A DNA stretch of 64,000 nucleotides from positions 43,075-107,074 of the forward strand of contig MNCI01007630.1 of NCBI GenBank assembly GCA_015680685.1, written 5' to 3'. The position numbers were made by a program, and so were the translations under genes. Shown one piece after another: positions 23,808 to 36,162 of the stretch (position 1 is its first letter; each line of letters starts with the position of its first letter). The DNA comes from Gnetum montanum. Taxonomy: Eukaryota > Streptophyta > Gnetopsida > Gnetales > Gnetaceae. The notes beneath the pieces are model-generated. The model was not told the DNA's origin. It saw only the letters and a list, made by a program, of their open reading frames with translations, and did no database searches.

Positions 23808-24720
23808 TTAGGGATTTTTCAATCTTGAAATTTGAAGACCTAAAAAGTGCACTTATTACCTATGAGATGAATTTCATTAGTGAAGGTACAATCAATGAAA
23901 AGCCTATTACCCTTAAAAGTTTATCAAAGGGAAATAAGTCAACTAAACATGAAGCTAACAATGAAGATGAATTTGCTCTCTTATCAAGAAGGGTACAAAG
24001 ATTACTTACAAGAAAAGGAAAAAGCTTCAATCAAAGTAGCATCAAAAGTAAAGTAAGAGACAAGAATTTTAAAAGTTCAAATCTTAGTGCATCCTTTATA
24101 GAATTTTGGGTTTGTTGTGGTAGAGGCCATGTGGCATCTAAATGTCGAAGCATTGGTAAGTTTCCAAAGAAGAACCAATCCAAAGTTGATATGAAAAGAA
24201 AACATTTTTACATTAGCAGGGATGATGAAAAAGAAATGGATGATTATCTTCTCAAACTTATATCTTATCTATATGACTCCTGCTGATGATGATCTAACAA
24301 TGGAAATAAAAAAACCTAAAGGAACTACTGAAGATAGGTATGATTTACTATGCAATGAGCTTTTATCCTTTCAAATTCTATGCGTTAAATTGAAAAAGTC
24401 CTTAAATGATAAATATTTAGAGTTATCATAACTCAATCAAAATACTTGAATCTCTCACAAGAAAACTTAGACCTAATGGCTGAGAATAAAAAGCTAACAT
24501 CCTCATATGAGGAGATTGTAAAAGAACTTACAAATAAAAAGCTTGTAAATGAGAGACTTGTTAAAGAAACTTTGATCCTTCAAATAGTTTTAGGACAAGA
24601 AAGAGATCCACATAACAAAAGTGGACTAGGAAGTCATCAACAAACTAAGGCAACCTCAAGCACTTCATCTAAAAGGGATTACACTCCAAGGTTTGATCAT
24701 CTTTCTTAAGTAAGAAAAAT
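23808..24720 (+). pseudogene. Element D gag, second part
   Basis: Continues the gag after R2: RDFSILKFEDLKSALITYE, then a zinc knuckle CCGRGHVASKC (near 24115-24147), then an acidic/lysine-rich region and a coiled-coil-like stretch (24446-24600, LMAENKKL, EEIVKELTNKKL). Two frame changes are needed near 24290 and 24440. Confidence 0.75.
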
Positions 24721-25060
24721 TAAGTGTTATTACTATGGTAAGTTTGAGCATAACTAATTAAACTATCATTTAATACATTATCACATGAATACCTAGTCAT
24801 ACAATATGACTTCTTGGTCTTATTCAGAAGTTCCTAGAAAGAATATCTTGTAGGTTAGGAAAGTATGAAGGATCAAACAAAAAGAGAAGGAAGAAAGAAC
24901 TCACATAAATAATTTCATAAAGAAAAATTAGGAATTTGAGATACATGAGATTTGTACTAATCACAAAGGAGGAACTCTAGAAAGAGTACCTCATTCTAAA
25001 CTACATAGCCTTTACAACCTCTCAACAGCAAGCAAGGTAATTAGAGGTAAGTATGGGTAA
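24721..25060 (+). pseudogene. Element D downstream remnant
   Basis: Pieces such as CYYYGKFEHN, a second decayed zinc-knuckle-like motif, and HSKLHSLYNLSTASK suggest the gag-pol boundary. No protease, integrase or RT is recognisable before 25060. Confidence 0.4.
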
Positions 25061-25400
25061 AAGATTCTCCTTGTCTTGCATGAAATTTTATTATTTTATA
25101 AGCCTAATGATCCATGGAAACATTCCCTCTGAGCCCTCATCATTGTAGTACAAATACAGCCAACTACATGTTGGGATGTCCCACTATTTTTTGAGATGTC
25201 CCACTAGGGAGATTCCATTCAAACCTTGGATGATCCACTATGCTTTGGACTACTTGAGTGAGATGTCCCGATTTTCAAGAAATATCCTCCACAATTGTAA
25301 CTATATATAATTGATCCCCATTCTTTTCCTCACTTTCATTCACTCAAACCTTGGATATCCTAGCATAGTCATTAAGGGCATCCTCCAAAGTACAGTTCAA
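25061..25400. other. Unassigned stretch with GATGTCCCACT repeats
   Basis: No gene seen. GGGATGTCCCACT/GAGATGTCCC occurs three times at 25168-25275, and a similar GGGATGTCTCACT is at 26657-26705 inside the putative LTR of E. It may be the left LTR of E, but the ends are not found. Confidence 0.35.
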
Positions 25401-25417
25401 GTCCATTAGGGGCATCC

Positions 25418-25824
25418 TTAGAGCATGTCTAAAAGCTTTTGCAAGAGTGACCTCAATTCATTTATCTTGCTTCCTTTGAGGCTTAGAAGGAAGTTTCTTT
25501 TTCCTTTTCCTAGGAAAAATGAAACCTTGAGACTTATTTTCAGCACTAAGAACATGAAGAAAAACATCATCTTAAGCTTCTCCTTCTTCAAAGTATTGAT
25601 TTTAAATGTAATATCATCTTTAAGGAATTGCATTGAACAATGTCTTGAAGGAGGTCTTGGTGAAGAATTCATGACTTGTACCCTTGCTTAGATGCTTTTG
25701 GTAAAGTAGCATGTCCCTTGTTCTCTCCAAGCTTTTCAATTTTCTCAATAATAAACTTGAGAGCATTTCTCATGTCATCCATGTCTCTTGACAAAGCTTG
25801 AATTGTATTCTTCTTTGGAGGCAT
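25418..25824 (-). pseudogene. Element E gag start, broken
   Basis: From 25824 the minus strand reads MPPKKNTIQALSRDMDDMRN and KFIIEKIEKLGENKG, a typical short coiled-coil start of a plant retrotransposon gag. It breaks by a stop near 25670 and continues in pieces. No pol is seen to its left. Confidence 0.5.
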
Positions 25825-26170
25825 GATAAAAATTAATCTAAAAGGTAACTTTTCACAAAATTATACAAGGAAAGGTGAAATTTTCAAGATTTCTCAAGGA
25901 ATGAGACAAGAATTTCTCAAATCTTAAGAGAAATGAGCATAAGACCATTAAACCCTAGCTATTACAAGCCAATGGATGTCCAATTTTACAATAATATTCC
26001 AATTCTTGAAAGATATGATAAACTTTGGGATCAAAGGGAAATTTTAAAATCCTAGGATGAGTAGAACAATTAGCAAGAGAGAATTCATCCGAGCTTGAGA
26101 ATTTGGAGTGATTATTTACAATTGAAATGATAATTATCCACTTGAATGCAATTGTCTTCAATTCCAAGTT

Positions 26171-26182
26171 GCTCCAATACCA
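26171..26182 (-). promoter_or_regulatory. Element E primer-binding site
   Basis: The minus strand reads TGGTATTGGAGC, close to TGGTATCAGAGC, three bases after a CATCA LTR end. It indicates a minus-strand element with its LTR to the right. Confidence 0.65.
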
Positions 26183-26185
26183 ATA

Positions 26186-26910
26186 TGATGAGAAGCTCCC
26201 ATGGATTTTACAATCCAAGCTCTCTCAAAGTCATAAAATGGCAAATTGAACAAGAAAAAGGAAAATAAAAGCTTTATTCTTACTCAAATTGAGAAATTAC
26301 AAATGAGAGAAAGCACAATTCCCAAGGACAAACATGAGATTCAATCCAACTCTCATAAACTTAATCAAAGCAATCACACACACACAAGGATGATCATCAA
26401 GGCATGTTGCCAAGACTCTATATCTTCTTCTACTCTTCTCTCAACTCCCTAAGGTCCAAGGAGTTTATTTATATCTTCCCCCACCCCTCTCCCCATCTCT
26501 TTATCTTCCCTCGAATTTATTATTCAATTTAATGTCTATTAAAATCCATGGAAGAGATCTATGAGAAATAGGAGACATCTTTCTCAAGTGCAGAGGTCTT
26601 AGAATAGACATCTTCAAATTATGTGGGACGTCTTAGCAGAGACATCTACAACATAGATGGGATGTCTCACTGACAAATGGGATGTCTCACTTATAGATGG
26701 AATGTCTCCTCTACAAGGCCAAAATACAAAGATGCTTGTTTTGAGGCCTGAGACCTCCGAACACCTCCAAACAAGTCCCCATAGTAGTCGGAACATCCTA
26801 AAGTCATCGAAATAGGCCCAAAACATTCTCAAACATGTCAAAACTCCAAGGAAAGATTTCATCAATGGAAAGATGTTACTTTGGCATGTTTGATGTCCAC
26901 ATAACATACA
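26186..26910 (-). repeat. Probable 5' LTR of element E
   Basis: Starts TGATGAGAAGCTCC at 26186 beside the primer site. The right end is not resolved; 26910 is approximate. It contains GGGATGTCTCACT repeats. The TGATGAG start resembles R-type LTRs, but the body and primer site differ, so it is a different family. Confidence 0.45.
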
Positions 26911-26978
26911 TGATAATTACAATAGAATGTTAATGAATATTCTAATGAATGTTAACAAATCGTTGAAATAGTTTAGGA

Positions 26979-27934
26979 TGATGACAGTGAATAACACCAT
27001 GATAGTAAAAACATTATATCCATGATGTAAAGAATAAGAATCATGATGCCAAATACTATCGCATATATATAACATAATGACAAGTTTATAAAATGAAAGA
27101 GATATCTATAACACTTAGTCGATGTTGATGTGTCAATGTAGCTTTTTTGACTAAGTCTTTGTTGTGTTAATGCATCTACACTAATGTAGCCACAAAAATA
27201 CTTATAAATACTCTTCACTTACCATGTTAAGGCACTATTTGATCAGTAGTATAGCCAAACTCTTGTAATTTATTTTTGTAATCTTAGTAAATAGTCAACA
27301 AGCACTTATAATGTGAATTTAAGTTAATTATATGACATCTTATTCGATTGGCATCATACCTAGACATAATTCATGACTAGTAATAAGATAGAGATTGATT
27401 CTTATTCATTACAGGACTTAGACTTAGAATAGAATTTATTTTCCATGCAACTTAACTTAATATTTACATTTTTATGTACATTAATCATTGGTGGAATGCG
27501 CGCATCTAGTTTTGAGTATATACACATATTAACTTGGTAATCCTAGTAGCGTGATTGCTTAGTTCACCTAGTAGCATGATACTTAGTAATCCTAGTAATG
27601 GGTACATGAGTTTAGGAGATGTATGACAAGCCAAGAATGGATACTTATTATCTTTAAGCTAGTTTAGGATTTATTTTCTTATCATTAATTAATTAATTAA
27701 TTATGTTTCCATTTAGTTTAGCCATAATTACACAACATCAATGATCATATGCCTCATCTTGGACTAAATCACACATGATAGAACTACTACTAGTCTAAGT
27801 GGGAAGACAGTGGCCTACAATCAATATTTAATGATCTAGATACTATGCTAGTATCATCCATGGATTATGACATGGTCTACCATGATGCTTATAGATCTTA
27901 TGGTTAGGCATTAGGTCTACTCTACCACTCATCA
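26979..27934 (+). repeat. Old R-type LTR (about 956 bp)
   Basis: The end CCACTCATCA and the preceding order (CATATGCCTC, then GTGGGAAGACAGTG, then a GGTCTACTCTACC block) match R-type LTRs in plus orientation, with heavy divergence. The start TGATGACAG at 26979 is the best candidate. The flanks TAGGA and GTAAT do not form a duplication, and no primer site follows, so solo LTR or truncated element is open. Confidence 0.5.
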
Positions 27935-29296
27935 GTAATTTTGCTAAAAACTAGAATAAATGTCCTATGTCATATTGTGTTATAGTATGTCCTATGTGTA
28001 TATGTATGCCCTAGGTCATTATGTGTATGTGTTGCCTATAGTGTACTTACTACACTTCTAACTAATACCTAATGGTTATCATGAATCTTATTATGCTTGC
28101 AGATGCCGTAAACACTAAAGCATAGGCCATCTTAAATCTTTCCTCCTTTCATTGTTGACTTTGGAATTGAGGGTAGTGCCATATGCTTTTTTTTAAAGGC
28201 GATCCATATTAGTTCATAAATATGGCTTGTAGTCTATGCTAGTATGCATGGTGGGTATAAATACATTGTCATGCATAGTGTAGTGTTGCATTTGTAAAAA
28301 AATTCAATGTTTTTCTATAACAATAATAAAAATATGTAAAAAGGTAACATTGCTTTGTCAAGATCAAAAATGGTTTTTATATAATTTAAACATGTGTACC
28401 TAGGCTGAGGTGGGACCCAAGGATATGTATGCATGGTTGAAATAATCATGATGGTCATTAGATATGCCATGGTTCACACACATATTGGTGAATTGATATG
28501 GGTCTATGAGTTCCATCAATTATATTCTCAAAGCAAAATGTAATGATTTTGGGGACAGTATTGGAACTCGAAATAATAGAAATATAGGTGCACCCTAAGC
28601 TATATAGTCCAAACAAAACTTTATAACTCAACATTGTCCACCAAAATCAAACAATAACTTGGAACCTTCAAATCAAATGTGTTACCATTAAGTTAATATC
28701 TCATTGTTAAGATGTAATCATTTGAATACCAAATAAGCTATCATAACATATTACATTAACAAAGAATACTACCTTAAACTTCCTTATTTTATTTAGAAAC
28801 TTGAATTTTTATTCTATTTAATCATAAAGCACTCTCTAACGTTTAGATTGCCAAACATCACTAGTTAATCTGTTGATATTATTTAGTAGAATTGCTTTAC
28901 CCTTCCATATTTTCTTCGAAGTTTCCAAACACCACTCCATTTTGCTACCAACAAGAAGTTTTCTTCCATTTAATGAATCATAAAATTCCCTCTAAACCAG
29001 CCTTCATATCTGGGTTGCCGAACATCACTTCTTTTAAGCGGTTTTTATACCCTGCGATTATGTGTAAGTGGTAAAGGCGCAGCATTCATAAAAAGCATCA
29101 TTAACATAAAACATTAAAATAAAAGTGCTTCGCTAACATTAGAGTGCCGAGTCCTTCACATCAGCAGGATTAAGCAGCCATATGTTGCGGCCTTCCAAAA
29201 TGTATGATTTTCGATATAACATTTACAATAACTGTGGCCACGGATCCCTAAGCAAATTAGTATTTTAAAACGAAAAAAAAAAGATGATAGATGATA
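27935..29296. other. Unassigned AT-rich stretch, 3' side of the UGT gene
   Basis: No gene recognised. Between 28770 and 29160 three degenerate units share CATAAAGCACTCTCT, a region like GATTGCCAAACATCACT, and an A/T-rich lead. They may be a decayed repeat. The UGT transcript's 3' end should lie here on the minus strand; no polyadenylation site is claimed. Confidence 0.5.
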
Positions 29297-30817
29297 TCAC
29301 GGCTTCCCATCACAGGAATAAACTGCAGATTTCCAGTGGGTTACAGCCGCCCTCATGGCATTCCAAGAGCTGCCGCCTTCCTTCAACGCTGCGCACGCCT
29401 CCTTTTGCAACTCTTTCACTCTTTCTCTCGCCTTGGTTCCTGCCTTACCCTGCATCAACTTTCCCAAACATCTCTGCAACTCTTCCCCACTCACAAACCC
29501 ATCATCATCCATTCTCACTCGAATGCCAACCCTAAAAACATCACTAATCACGGCACCATTAATATGCTGCTCAGCAAACATGGGCCACGCCACGACCGGC
29601 ACACCGCAAACAATACTCTCCAACACGGAATTCCAGCCGCAGTGGCTCACGAAACCACCCACCGCCGCATGAGAAAGCACATCCATCTGTGCCACCCACG
29701 CCGTCACCGTCAGTCCGCGGTTCTGCGTCCGCTCCTTGAACCCAACCGGAAGAGCCGCCTCCAAGAACCGACCGTCGGCGTCCGTCGCTTCAAAATAAGT
29801 TTGGGCCGGGTCCGCAGCCGGACGCCGGACAACCCACAAAAACCGGCAGCCGCTCATCTCCAATCCGCGCGCAATCTCACCAATCTGCACCGCCGATACC
29901 GCCGCTCCGCTGCCGAATGACACGTACACCACCGATCCTGCCGGCTGCAAATCCAGCCATTTCAAGTATTCCTTCGTTTCACATGCCGGCCGCTCCGTCC
30001 GGGCCGTTTCCGATTCCGGTTTCGTTCGGTCAGTCCCGGAGACAATAGGACCGACGGCATAGAGCGGTGGGACGCGGTCGCCGAAACGTTTTCGTAGAAG
30101 TGCAAGGAGGCTGCCCTCCAGGGCGTTGAAAGTGTTGATGCATATGCTGCCGGCGCGGCGGAAGCGGACGCAGCAGAGCCGGAAAGCGTGGAAGAGCGGA
30201 CCCGATGGATCCTCTGTCATGAGCTCCGGAAACCGCCGCGCCGGCACGCACGGCAGGCCCGGAAACTGAATACCGAAATCCGCGTGTTTGAGCGCCGCCC
30301 GGATGTGCTCCGCCAGCGCCGGCGTCTCCAGCATGACCGCCACGAACGCCGCCGACGACGTCACGAACACATGCGTCGGAATGCCTTCCTCGGCCGCGGC
30401 GTCGATGAGGTTGGTGCAGAACATGTCCGTGATCAGGCACGCCGGGCGGCGTTCCCGGACCAGGCATCGGACCGGTTCCTCGCACGAGAGGACTGCGTGA
30501 ATCAGAAGCTCGTCCGTTGTGAGGAGGCTCTGGTTCGGCGGTTCTGGATCGGGAATGAAGAGAAGCTCAATTTCCAGGGCCGAGGATTTCAGAGCATTTA
30601 GGCGAGCGGCGGTTTTGGGGCATGCCTGCGAGGTTTTGTAGAGAATGAATGTGATTTTGCAGCCGAAATCGGTGGCCAGGCGTTGGCACAGCTCGCAGAA
30701 GGGGATCACATGGCCTGCCCCGGGGCTCGAAAATATGGCCACATCCAACTGAAGCATCTCATTGTTGGCTTGTTTCTGCTCGTATGCCATGGCCGCTCTG
30801 CCTGCTACGGAACGCAA
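29297..30817 (-). CDS. Family-1 UDP-glycosyltransferase (506 aa)
   Basis: Transfers a sugar from a UDP-sugar to a small acceptor, probably a phenolic or other secondary metabolite, in the cytosol. Seen: GAGHVIPF with the likely catalytic His36, its partner Asp in LITDMFC (Asp131), SVVYVSFGSG near 295, then a complete 44-residue plant PSPG box from Trp374 to Gln417. The box contains HCGWNS and ends AEQ, which favours UDP-glucose in the family. There is no intron, stop or frameshift, and the length is normal. The frame opens at Met1, but Met10 would give 497 aa and is equally plausible. The pattern FGSG...Q..E.A.GLE.S..RFLWVVR is like plant group E (UGT72-like), which is an inference. Its G+C content is visibly higher than the flanks. 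No same-strand neighbour is seen. Confidence 0.95.
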   Translation of the reverse strand: MRSVAGRAAMAYEQKQANNEMLQLDVAIFSSPGAGHVIPFCELCQRLATDFGCKITFILYKTSQACPKTAARLNALKSSALEIELLFIPDPEPPNQSLLTTDELLIHAVLSCEEPVRCLVRERRPACLITDMFCTNLIDAAAEEGIPTHVFVTSSAAFVAVMLETPALAEHIRAALKHADFGIQFPGLPCVPARRFPELMTEDPSGPLFHAFRLCCVRFRRAGSICINTFNALEGSLLALLRKRFGDRVPPLYAVGPIVSGTDRTKPESETARTERPACETKEYLKWLDLQPAGSVVYVSFGSGAAVSAVQIGEIARGLEMSGCRFLWVVRRPAADPAQTYFEATDADGRFLEAALPVGFKERTQNRGLTVTAWVAQMDVLSHAAVGGFVSHCGWNSVLESIVCGVPVVAWPMFAEQHINGAVISDVFRVGIRVRMDDDGFVSGEELQRCLGKLMQGKAGTKARERVKELQKEACAALKEGGSSWNAMRAAVTHWKSAVYSCDGKP

Positions 30818-31155
30818 TTTGAATCAATGTTGGCAATAAATAAGCTACGATTAAACACATACTGGAAATGGGAAAGAACTGCATGTATTAAAGAAATTTC
30901 TTTACGTCGAGGCCCATAAAGTTTCTATGCTCCTGGGTTTTGGCTTTATTCATGAAGTCTTTGTGCAGCTGTACGCCCACATGCTGTGTCGTGGAAAGGC
31001 TGTGAAAATATGATATAGCAAACAAGTTGCAGCTTTTGTGGTGGAGTCTACTAATCAGCAGGCTGCAGAACTATTGCAGATAGGTCGGAAGTCTGCGTCT
31101 GCATGACCGTCAGCAATGACATGGTGGCAGAAGATTCAAAAGGGGATCAGATTAT

Positions 31156-31211
31156 TCAACACTGGATAGTGCAGATTACGCTATCAACACTGGATAGTGC
31201 AGATTACGCTA
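31156..31211. repeat. Perfect 28-bp tandem duplication
   Basis: The unit TCAACACTGGATAGTGCAGA plus TTACGCTA occurs at 31156-31183 and 31184-31211 without a mismatch, so it is recent. It lies about 340 bp upstream of the UGT start codon. Confidence 0.9.
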
Positions 31212-31429
31212 TGCGACGTAGACGGGTGGAATTATAGAAGTGTAAAACTAAAGATTCTTCCATTTCAGGGTATGGATTTTTCCCGGCGACTGGACATTTT
31301 GTGGCATTTTAACACGTAACATGAACTTTCATGGTTATTTGTGTGATGCAGGTTGGAAATTCAGATTTTTAAAAAATGTATATAAACATTTAATAAATTT
31401 TTTTGACTAATTTACCCGTACATATATGC

Positions 31430-31440
31430 CCTTTTTATAC
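31430..31440 (-). promoter_or_regulatory. Possible UGT TATA box
   Basis: The minus strand reads GGTATAAAAAGGGC here, a good TATA match. It would give a 5' leader near 580 bp, which is long, so it is a weak candidate. Confidence 0.25.
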
Positions 31441-33189
31441 CATTTAAGGAAAAAAATAGATGGTATACTACAGTTGTGGATGCTTGTATATTTCCATCAT
31501 AATGCTGAGCTCAAAAAATGAAAAATCTAATTCGACCGCCTACAAATTGAGCAAGGGCCACTGAAGATAACAACGCCGCATCTCTGAAACGGTAAATGGA
31601 TTTGACTCCATTGTTTCTTACAACAAAGTAAGTCATTTCCCCCATGGCTGGTCACATATAAGGTATTTTGTCAGTGAAAATACGTTCAGACTTCAGACTA
31701 GATTTCAGAGGGATCAAATCTCTTTTAAGGCCCCTTCTTCCCTGAGACGTAGGTACTTAAACCGTCCGGTATCCAACCGCGTGCATGAAATTGATGTTAG
31801 AACACAAAGCTATGCATTTAACGTAGACAGGAGTAATGGGCGATGTATTTACTGAACTTCTACGTGACGGCACTGAATTGGAAAGAGACAGCACAGCGGT
31901 GGGCGGGTGGCGTCAGAGCGTGGCTACTTATTCCATAGTTAAGACACTTTGTCAGAGCACGAGCTCTGCACCTGTGATTTTAGTTGCAATGAGAGTTTGA
32001 TTAATCGCTATAAATAAAGCAATAAGTGTCTGGAAATTGGAAAGACGGATGTCAGAGCTTACATAGCACACTACCTTGCAAAGTTGACAATTATGTGTGC
32101 TGGTGGAAATCAACGCTACCTGGAATCGTATTTCACGCATTGCCTGGACTTTATACTGCTTGTACTTTCAAGATCGAAATAAACTTGACAGCTGCGTGAG
32201 CGGTGGAAAATGTGCACCCATCACGTGCTACGTACCACCGATGGTGTAGCTGCTGCCAAGAGTTTTGTTCAATTTTTGGCCTTGCAACGGTGGAACTAGC
32301 TACCAAACTCTATTTGCAAGCCGTGTTGGCGTTTACCTCTTAATTTTGATCATAGGTTTTTTAATTCGGCAATGGATCGCTGGTTCATGGATTAGCAGCA
32401 GGATTAGAATTTTTACGAACCTGGCTTGAGTAGGCCTGAATTTTATAACAAATTTTATTTTTAAAAGAAATTAATGATTTTAGATATAATCACTATTATA
32501 AATAGTGCAGAAATAGGTTGGATCAGCATGTTTCAAGAATCATGATAAATTTACAAATGGAGGCTGAGTTGTATTTAGATACTTAAATCTATTGATTTCT
32601 TTTTAAGAATAAGGTTTATTAGAAAAGTTATGGTAACTCAACTTGGGTTCAAAATTTCTCTGCAGACTTCGAAAACTATAGATATAATTTTTTTGGACTG
32701 AATCATCCTAACATGCCTATTTATCATAATCCTTAAAACATCCCAATCGCAATTCAATATATTTGATCTTTGTCATCTTGTTGTCATCTTGTACAATTGT
32801 ACTTACGTCCTGGTGTCCATCTAGTTCCGTTCATACTTGGAGTTGATTTGCGATAAAACGCAAGTTACCTTTATCGAATTTCATCTTTTAGCAATTCTCA
32901 ATCAGCTGACCATTGATTTTATTTCTTCCTCTTCTGAAAATTTCTCTTAATAAAGGTTCTGCACCATCAAATTGTATGGCTATAGCCATGATTGGGGCGC
33001 ACGCATCCGTCCGCCCCATCCATACATATGATTGATTGTGTACTTAGTAAGCCACGCGAAAATCATGGACACAGATGGAGGTTGCAAGTTCAATTTTCAT
33101 CTATTTATTTATCATGGGTTGGTGATCACCCGTATCGATTGGTATAATAAAAGACCTATTTACTCATGCCAACAGATTAACATGCGTGC

Positions 33190-33330
33190 CAATATGTCAC
33201 CTACGGCATGGATAATGCATCGATATTAAATGTTTGAATGTTGCTCATACGAGTTGATGTGTCTGTCAATATGTCAGTTACTACATGGATGTATTGATAT
33301 TAAATGTTGCTCATACGAGTTGGTGTGTTT
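33190..33330. repeat. Imperfect tandem duplication, about 64-77 bp
   Basis: CAATATGTCA...CGATATTAAATG...GTTGCTCATACGAGTTG occurs at 33190-33266 and again, shortened, at 33267-33330. Confidence 0.8.
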
Positions 33331-33778
33331 GAGTCATGGTCTTGCGATATAGTTATATTTATCTTTGTGGTGGTTTAGAGAAGTGAGATATGGGGCTTAG
33401 TAACAGATCTCCATTGGTTCGTATGATATCCATTTGGTTTCGGGGTTATGTGTTAGTGGCTTGGGGGTATATATTGCCATTAAAGTTCTATTCTTGTGCT
33501 AATAGCTTGTGTTATGGTAATGTTTGATAAGGTTTGGATATGGTGTGGATGTATTGACATGCATGTTTAACGATTCTTGCTTTAGATATATGTCAATGAT
33601 GAGGTAGATGATATGTGGATTGATCATGCTTGTTATACATAAATGCATATGAATTGATGCTTGTTGCAAGATGCTCTCTTACCCCTATCTTCTTCTCTAA
33701 GATAATATCTCTCATACATTTGGGGAAAGTATAAAGACTTCCCATTGAGTTTATACTGACTTTATTTTATATACTAAT

Positions 33779-34677
33779 TGATGAGCGGTGAGGTACCCCT
33801 ACACCCAAGCATATGAATCCCAAGCATGATCGAATCGAATGCCATGGATGGGACTAGTTGTAGTATCTAAATTGTTATGTCTTCATTGCAGTTTGCTATC
33901 TTCCCACTTGGACTAGTGGTAGCTTTGTCATGTATGGTTTAGTCCAAAGTGAGGCATATGATAATTGATGTTGTTTGACCTTATGCTACTCTTAATGATA
34001 ATGAAGAAATCAATTACGTAAGCTACTTAACAATGACTAGTAAAGTCTAAACTGGCCTACATGCGATGAGTGTCCATTCCCAACTTGTTGTACACATCTT
34101 AAACCGATGTATCCACTACTAGGATTACCAAGAGAATATGCGTTTATGTTTGAAACTGGTCACACTCATTTCACCAATACATTAATATGCATGGACACAT
34201 AAATATTAACTAAGTACATGAAATGTAAATTGCATTAAAAGTAAATTTAATTTAAGTCAAAGTGCTGCAATGAATAAGAATCAATCTCGATCTTATTACT
34301 GTTCATGGAATATGTCTAGGTACATTTCCACTCCAATAAGACTCTATACAATTGACTTAGATCCATTATGCGGGCACTCACTGACTATTCTCTAAGATTA
34401 CAGAATAAAATTGCAAGAGCTCAGCTACTCTATTGACAAAACTAGGTCCAAACCATGTTACCAAGTATTATATTTATAGGTCAGCACACATCCCTCGATA
34501 TTGAATATTTGATAATGTAGCATGTGACCCAATATTAGATATGTGATATTGCATATCTCATATTGAAGCTAAGATATATGGGCTAAGATATTGGAGCCAA
34601 GATATTGGGGCTAAGATATCTTAGCTAACCAAAAATTGACTTTTTGTCAAATTTCCCAACCAATTGATGATTCATCA
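33779..34677 (-). repeat. Solo R-type LTR (899 bp) with CTAAT duplication
   Basis: Begins TGATGAG and ends TTCATCA, flanked by CTAAT at 33774-33778 and again at 34678-34682. It shares GGTGAGGTACCCCTACACCCAA with the other R-type LTRs. TATAAATA is on the minus strand at 34471-34478. U3 holds repeated GATATT/GATATC boxes (34500-34625). With no interior and a perfect duplication, it is a solo LTR left by LTR-LTR recombination. Confidence 0.9.
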
Positions 34678-36162
34678 CTAATGGAGCCAAATATCACCAA
34701 GATTAAGGTTGAGGATAGAACTATGATTCCATTGTATATTTGTATGCTCATATATATGTTCTAAGTGAGATGAATGTATTAGGTCTTGGTTTTGGTTTAG
34801 ATAATAGTTGAGATGATCTAACTTTATAACTTCTTAGAGATGTATACATATAGATGCCGCCAATATGTTGCCATGACCCTTATGCTTATGGATAGTATAG
34901 CATATACCTTGTTGGGATGCTTATGTACATACACAGTAGGTGGTTGTGGTCTTGTTTATAGTTAACATTTTATGATTTAAAGTTAGCATGATTCCTTCTA
35001 TAGTGTTATCAAACTTGTGTGAGTTGTTATATGTCTTTATTTGCTTTTTATTTTTGACCTTAGCCTCCTCCTTGGCTTGGTACATATGAAAAGGTATTAT
35101 AATAAATCAAATAAAGATAAAATAGTTTATTATAAATGATAAAGAAAGATCCCAAATATTTTTGGTATTTAATTCAAAGGAGTAAAATAGACTATGCTCT
35201 CTCTCCAAGATATTAAAATTTTTTATTAAGCTTTATTTCATTACGATGATGGATTGCAAAATTTTCATAATAGTGATAATATACTTTTCATTTCTTTTAA
35301 TGGCATCACATAGGGGATAAAAAAGATTAAAATCAAGACAAACTATTGATGTAAATAACTTGTATGAAGAAATGTTTAAATTAGCAGGGCCATTGATATG
35401 GAATTTCATATAAAAATAGTAAAATTTAACTTTGCAACTAGGGTTAGAAAAAGAATAGTGTATTAATAAAATAGTTATACTCTTTAAAATGGGGGAAAAA
35501 AAGATCTACATAATTATAGACTAATTGTAATCAGTAATATTTTTACCAGATTTTAAGGTACTATTCTAAAATCTATGATTGAAGATGGCCTAAAGAAAAT
35601 AAGAGACATGTAATTTCCTATTCATGATTTACTGAAATAAAAAATGAAATTTTATTATGTTTGTTAACCCTCTAGATCTATTGGATAGTAGAAATATACA
35701 TGTTATAAGTTTTGAAAATATCATTAAGAAATTGTCAAGAACTCTTAGCAACATTTGGAACAAATTAACCAAATTTGCAATTGTAATATTTCATCTATGT
35801 CTAATGTGCTCCAATACAAGACATTGTAAGAAAATGTAGTATTCACTTTCAATGTTATTTGTATTACACATATGACATATTTATTCTTCACGAGGAATTT
35901 GAGCTATCTACTTGTTTTAACTTTTAGATGATGAGATCCCATTTGTGCTATGGTAATTGTGCATCATTAATGATAAGGAATAGTAGTAAAGAAATAGTTT
36001 GCCTATGAATGAAGACCTCCTCTTATACTCTTGAAATAGAAATGTTATTTCCTTTTATATTTTCCCAAAATTTTTAAAATAATACTTGTTCTAAAAATTT
36101 GTGAACTTGGTTAGGATGAGAATAAAAAATATGCTTTTGAATATACCATTCATTAAACCATG
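34678..36162. other. Unassigned AT-rich stretch
   Basis: No gene supported. Weak protein-like pieces near 35490-35610 (DLHNYRLIVISN) recall a non-LTR reverse transcriptase, and one near 35657-35839 has CLMCSNTRHCKK. Neither is enough for a call. Confidence 0.4.

Larger units (their letters stand above)
30818..33778. other. Unassigned stretch, 5' side of the UGT gene
   Basis: No gene or retroelement domain recognised. The UGT promoter should be here on the minus strand. It contains two tandem duplications (31156-31211 and 33190-33330) and a CACGTG G-box core at 32222-32227, too far and too common to assign. This stretch and the gene form the least repeat-like part of the window. Confidence 0.5.

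Noticed and set aside
26974-27939. Target-site duplication for the old R-type LTR
   Set aside because: The flanks TAGGA and GTAAT do not match and the left end is uncertain.
29291-30601. Several open frames opposite or inside the glycosyltransferase
   Set aside because: They are shadows of the high-G+C coding strand, without conserved motifs of their own.
35490-35839. LINE reverse transcriptase remnant
   Set aside because: Only a short piece (DLHNYRLIVISN) is suggestive. No catalytic box, endonuclease or poly-A tail was found, so it is not listed as a gene.
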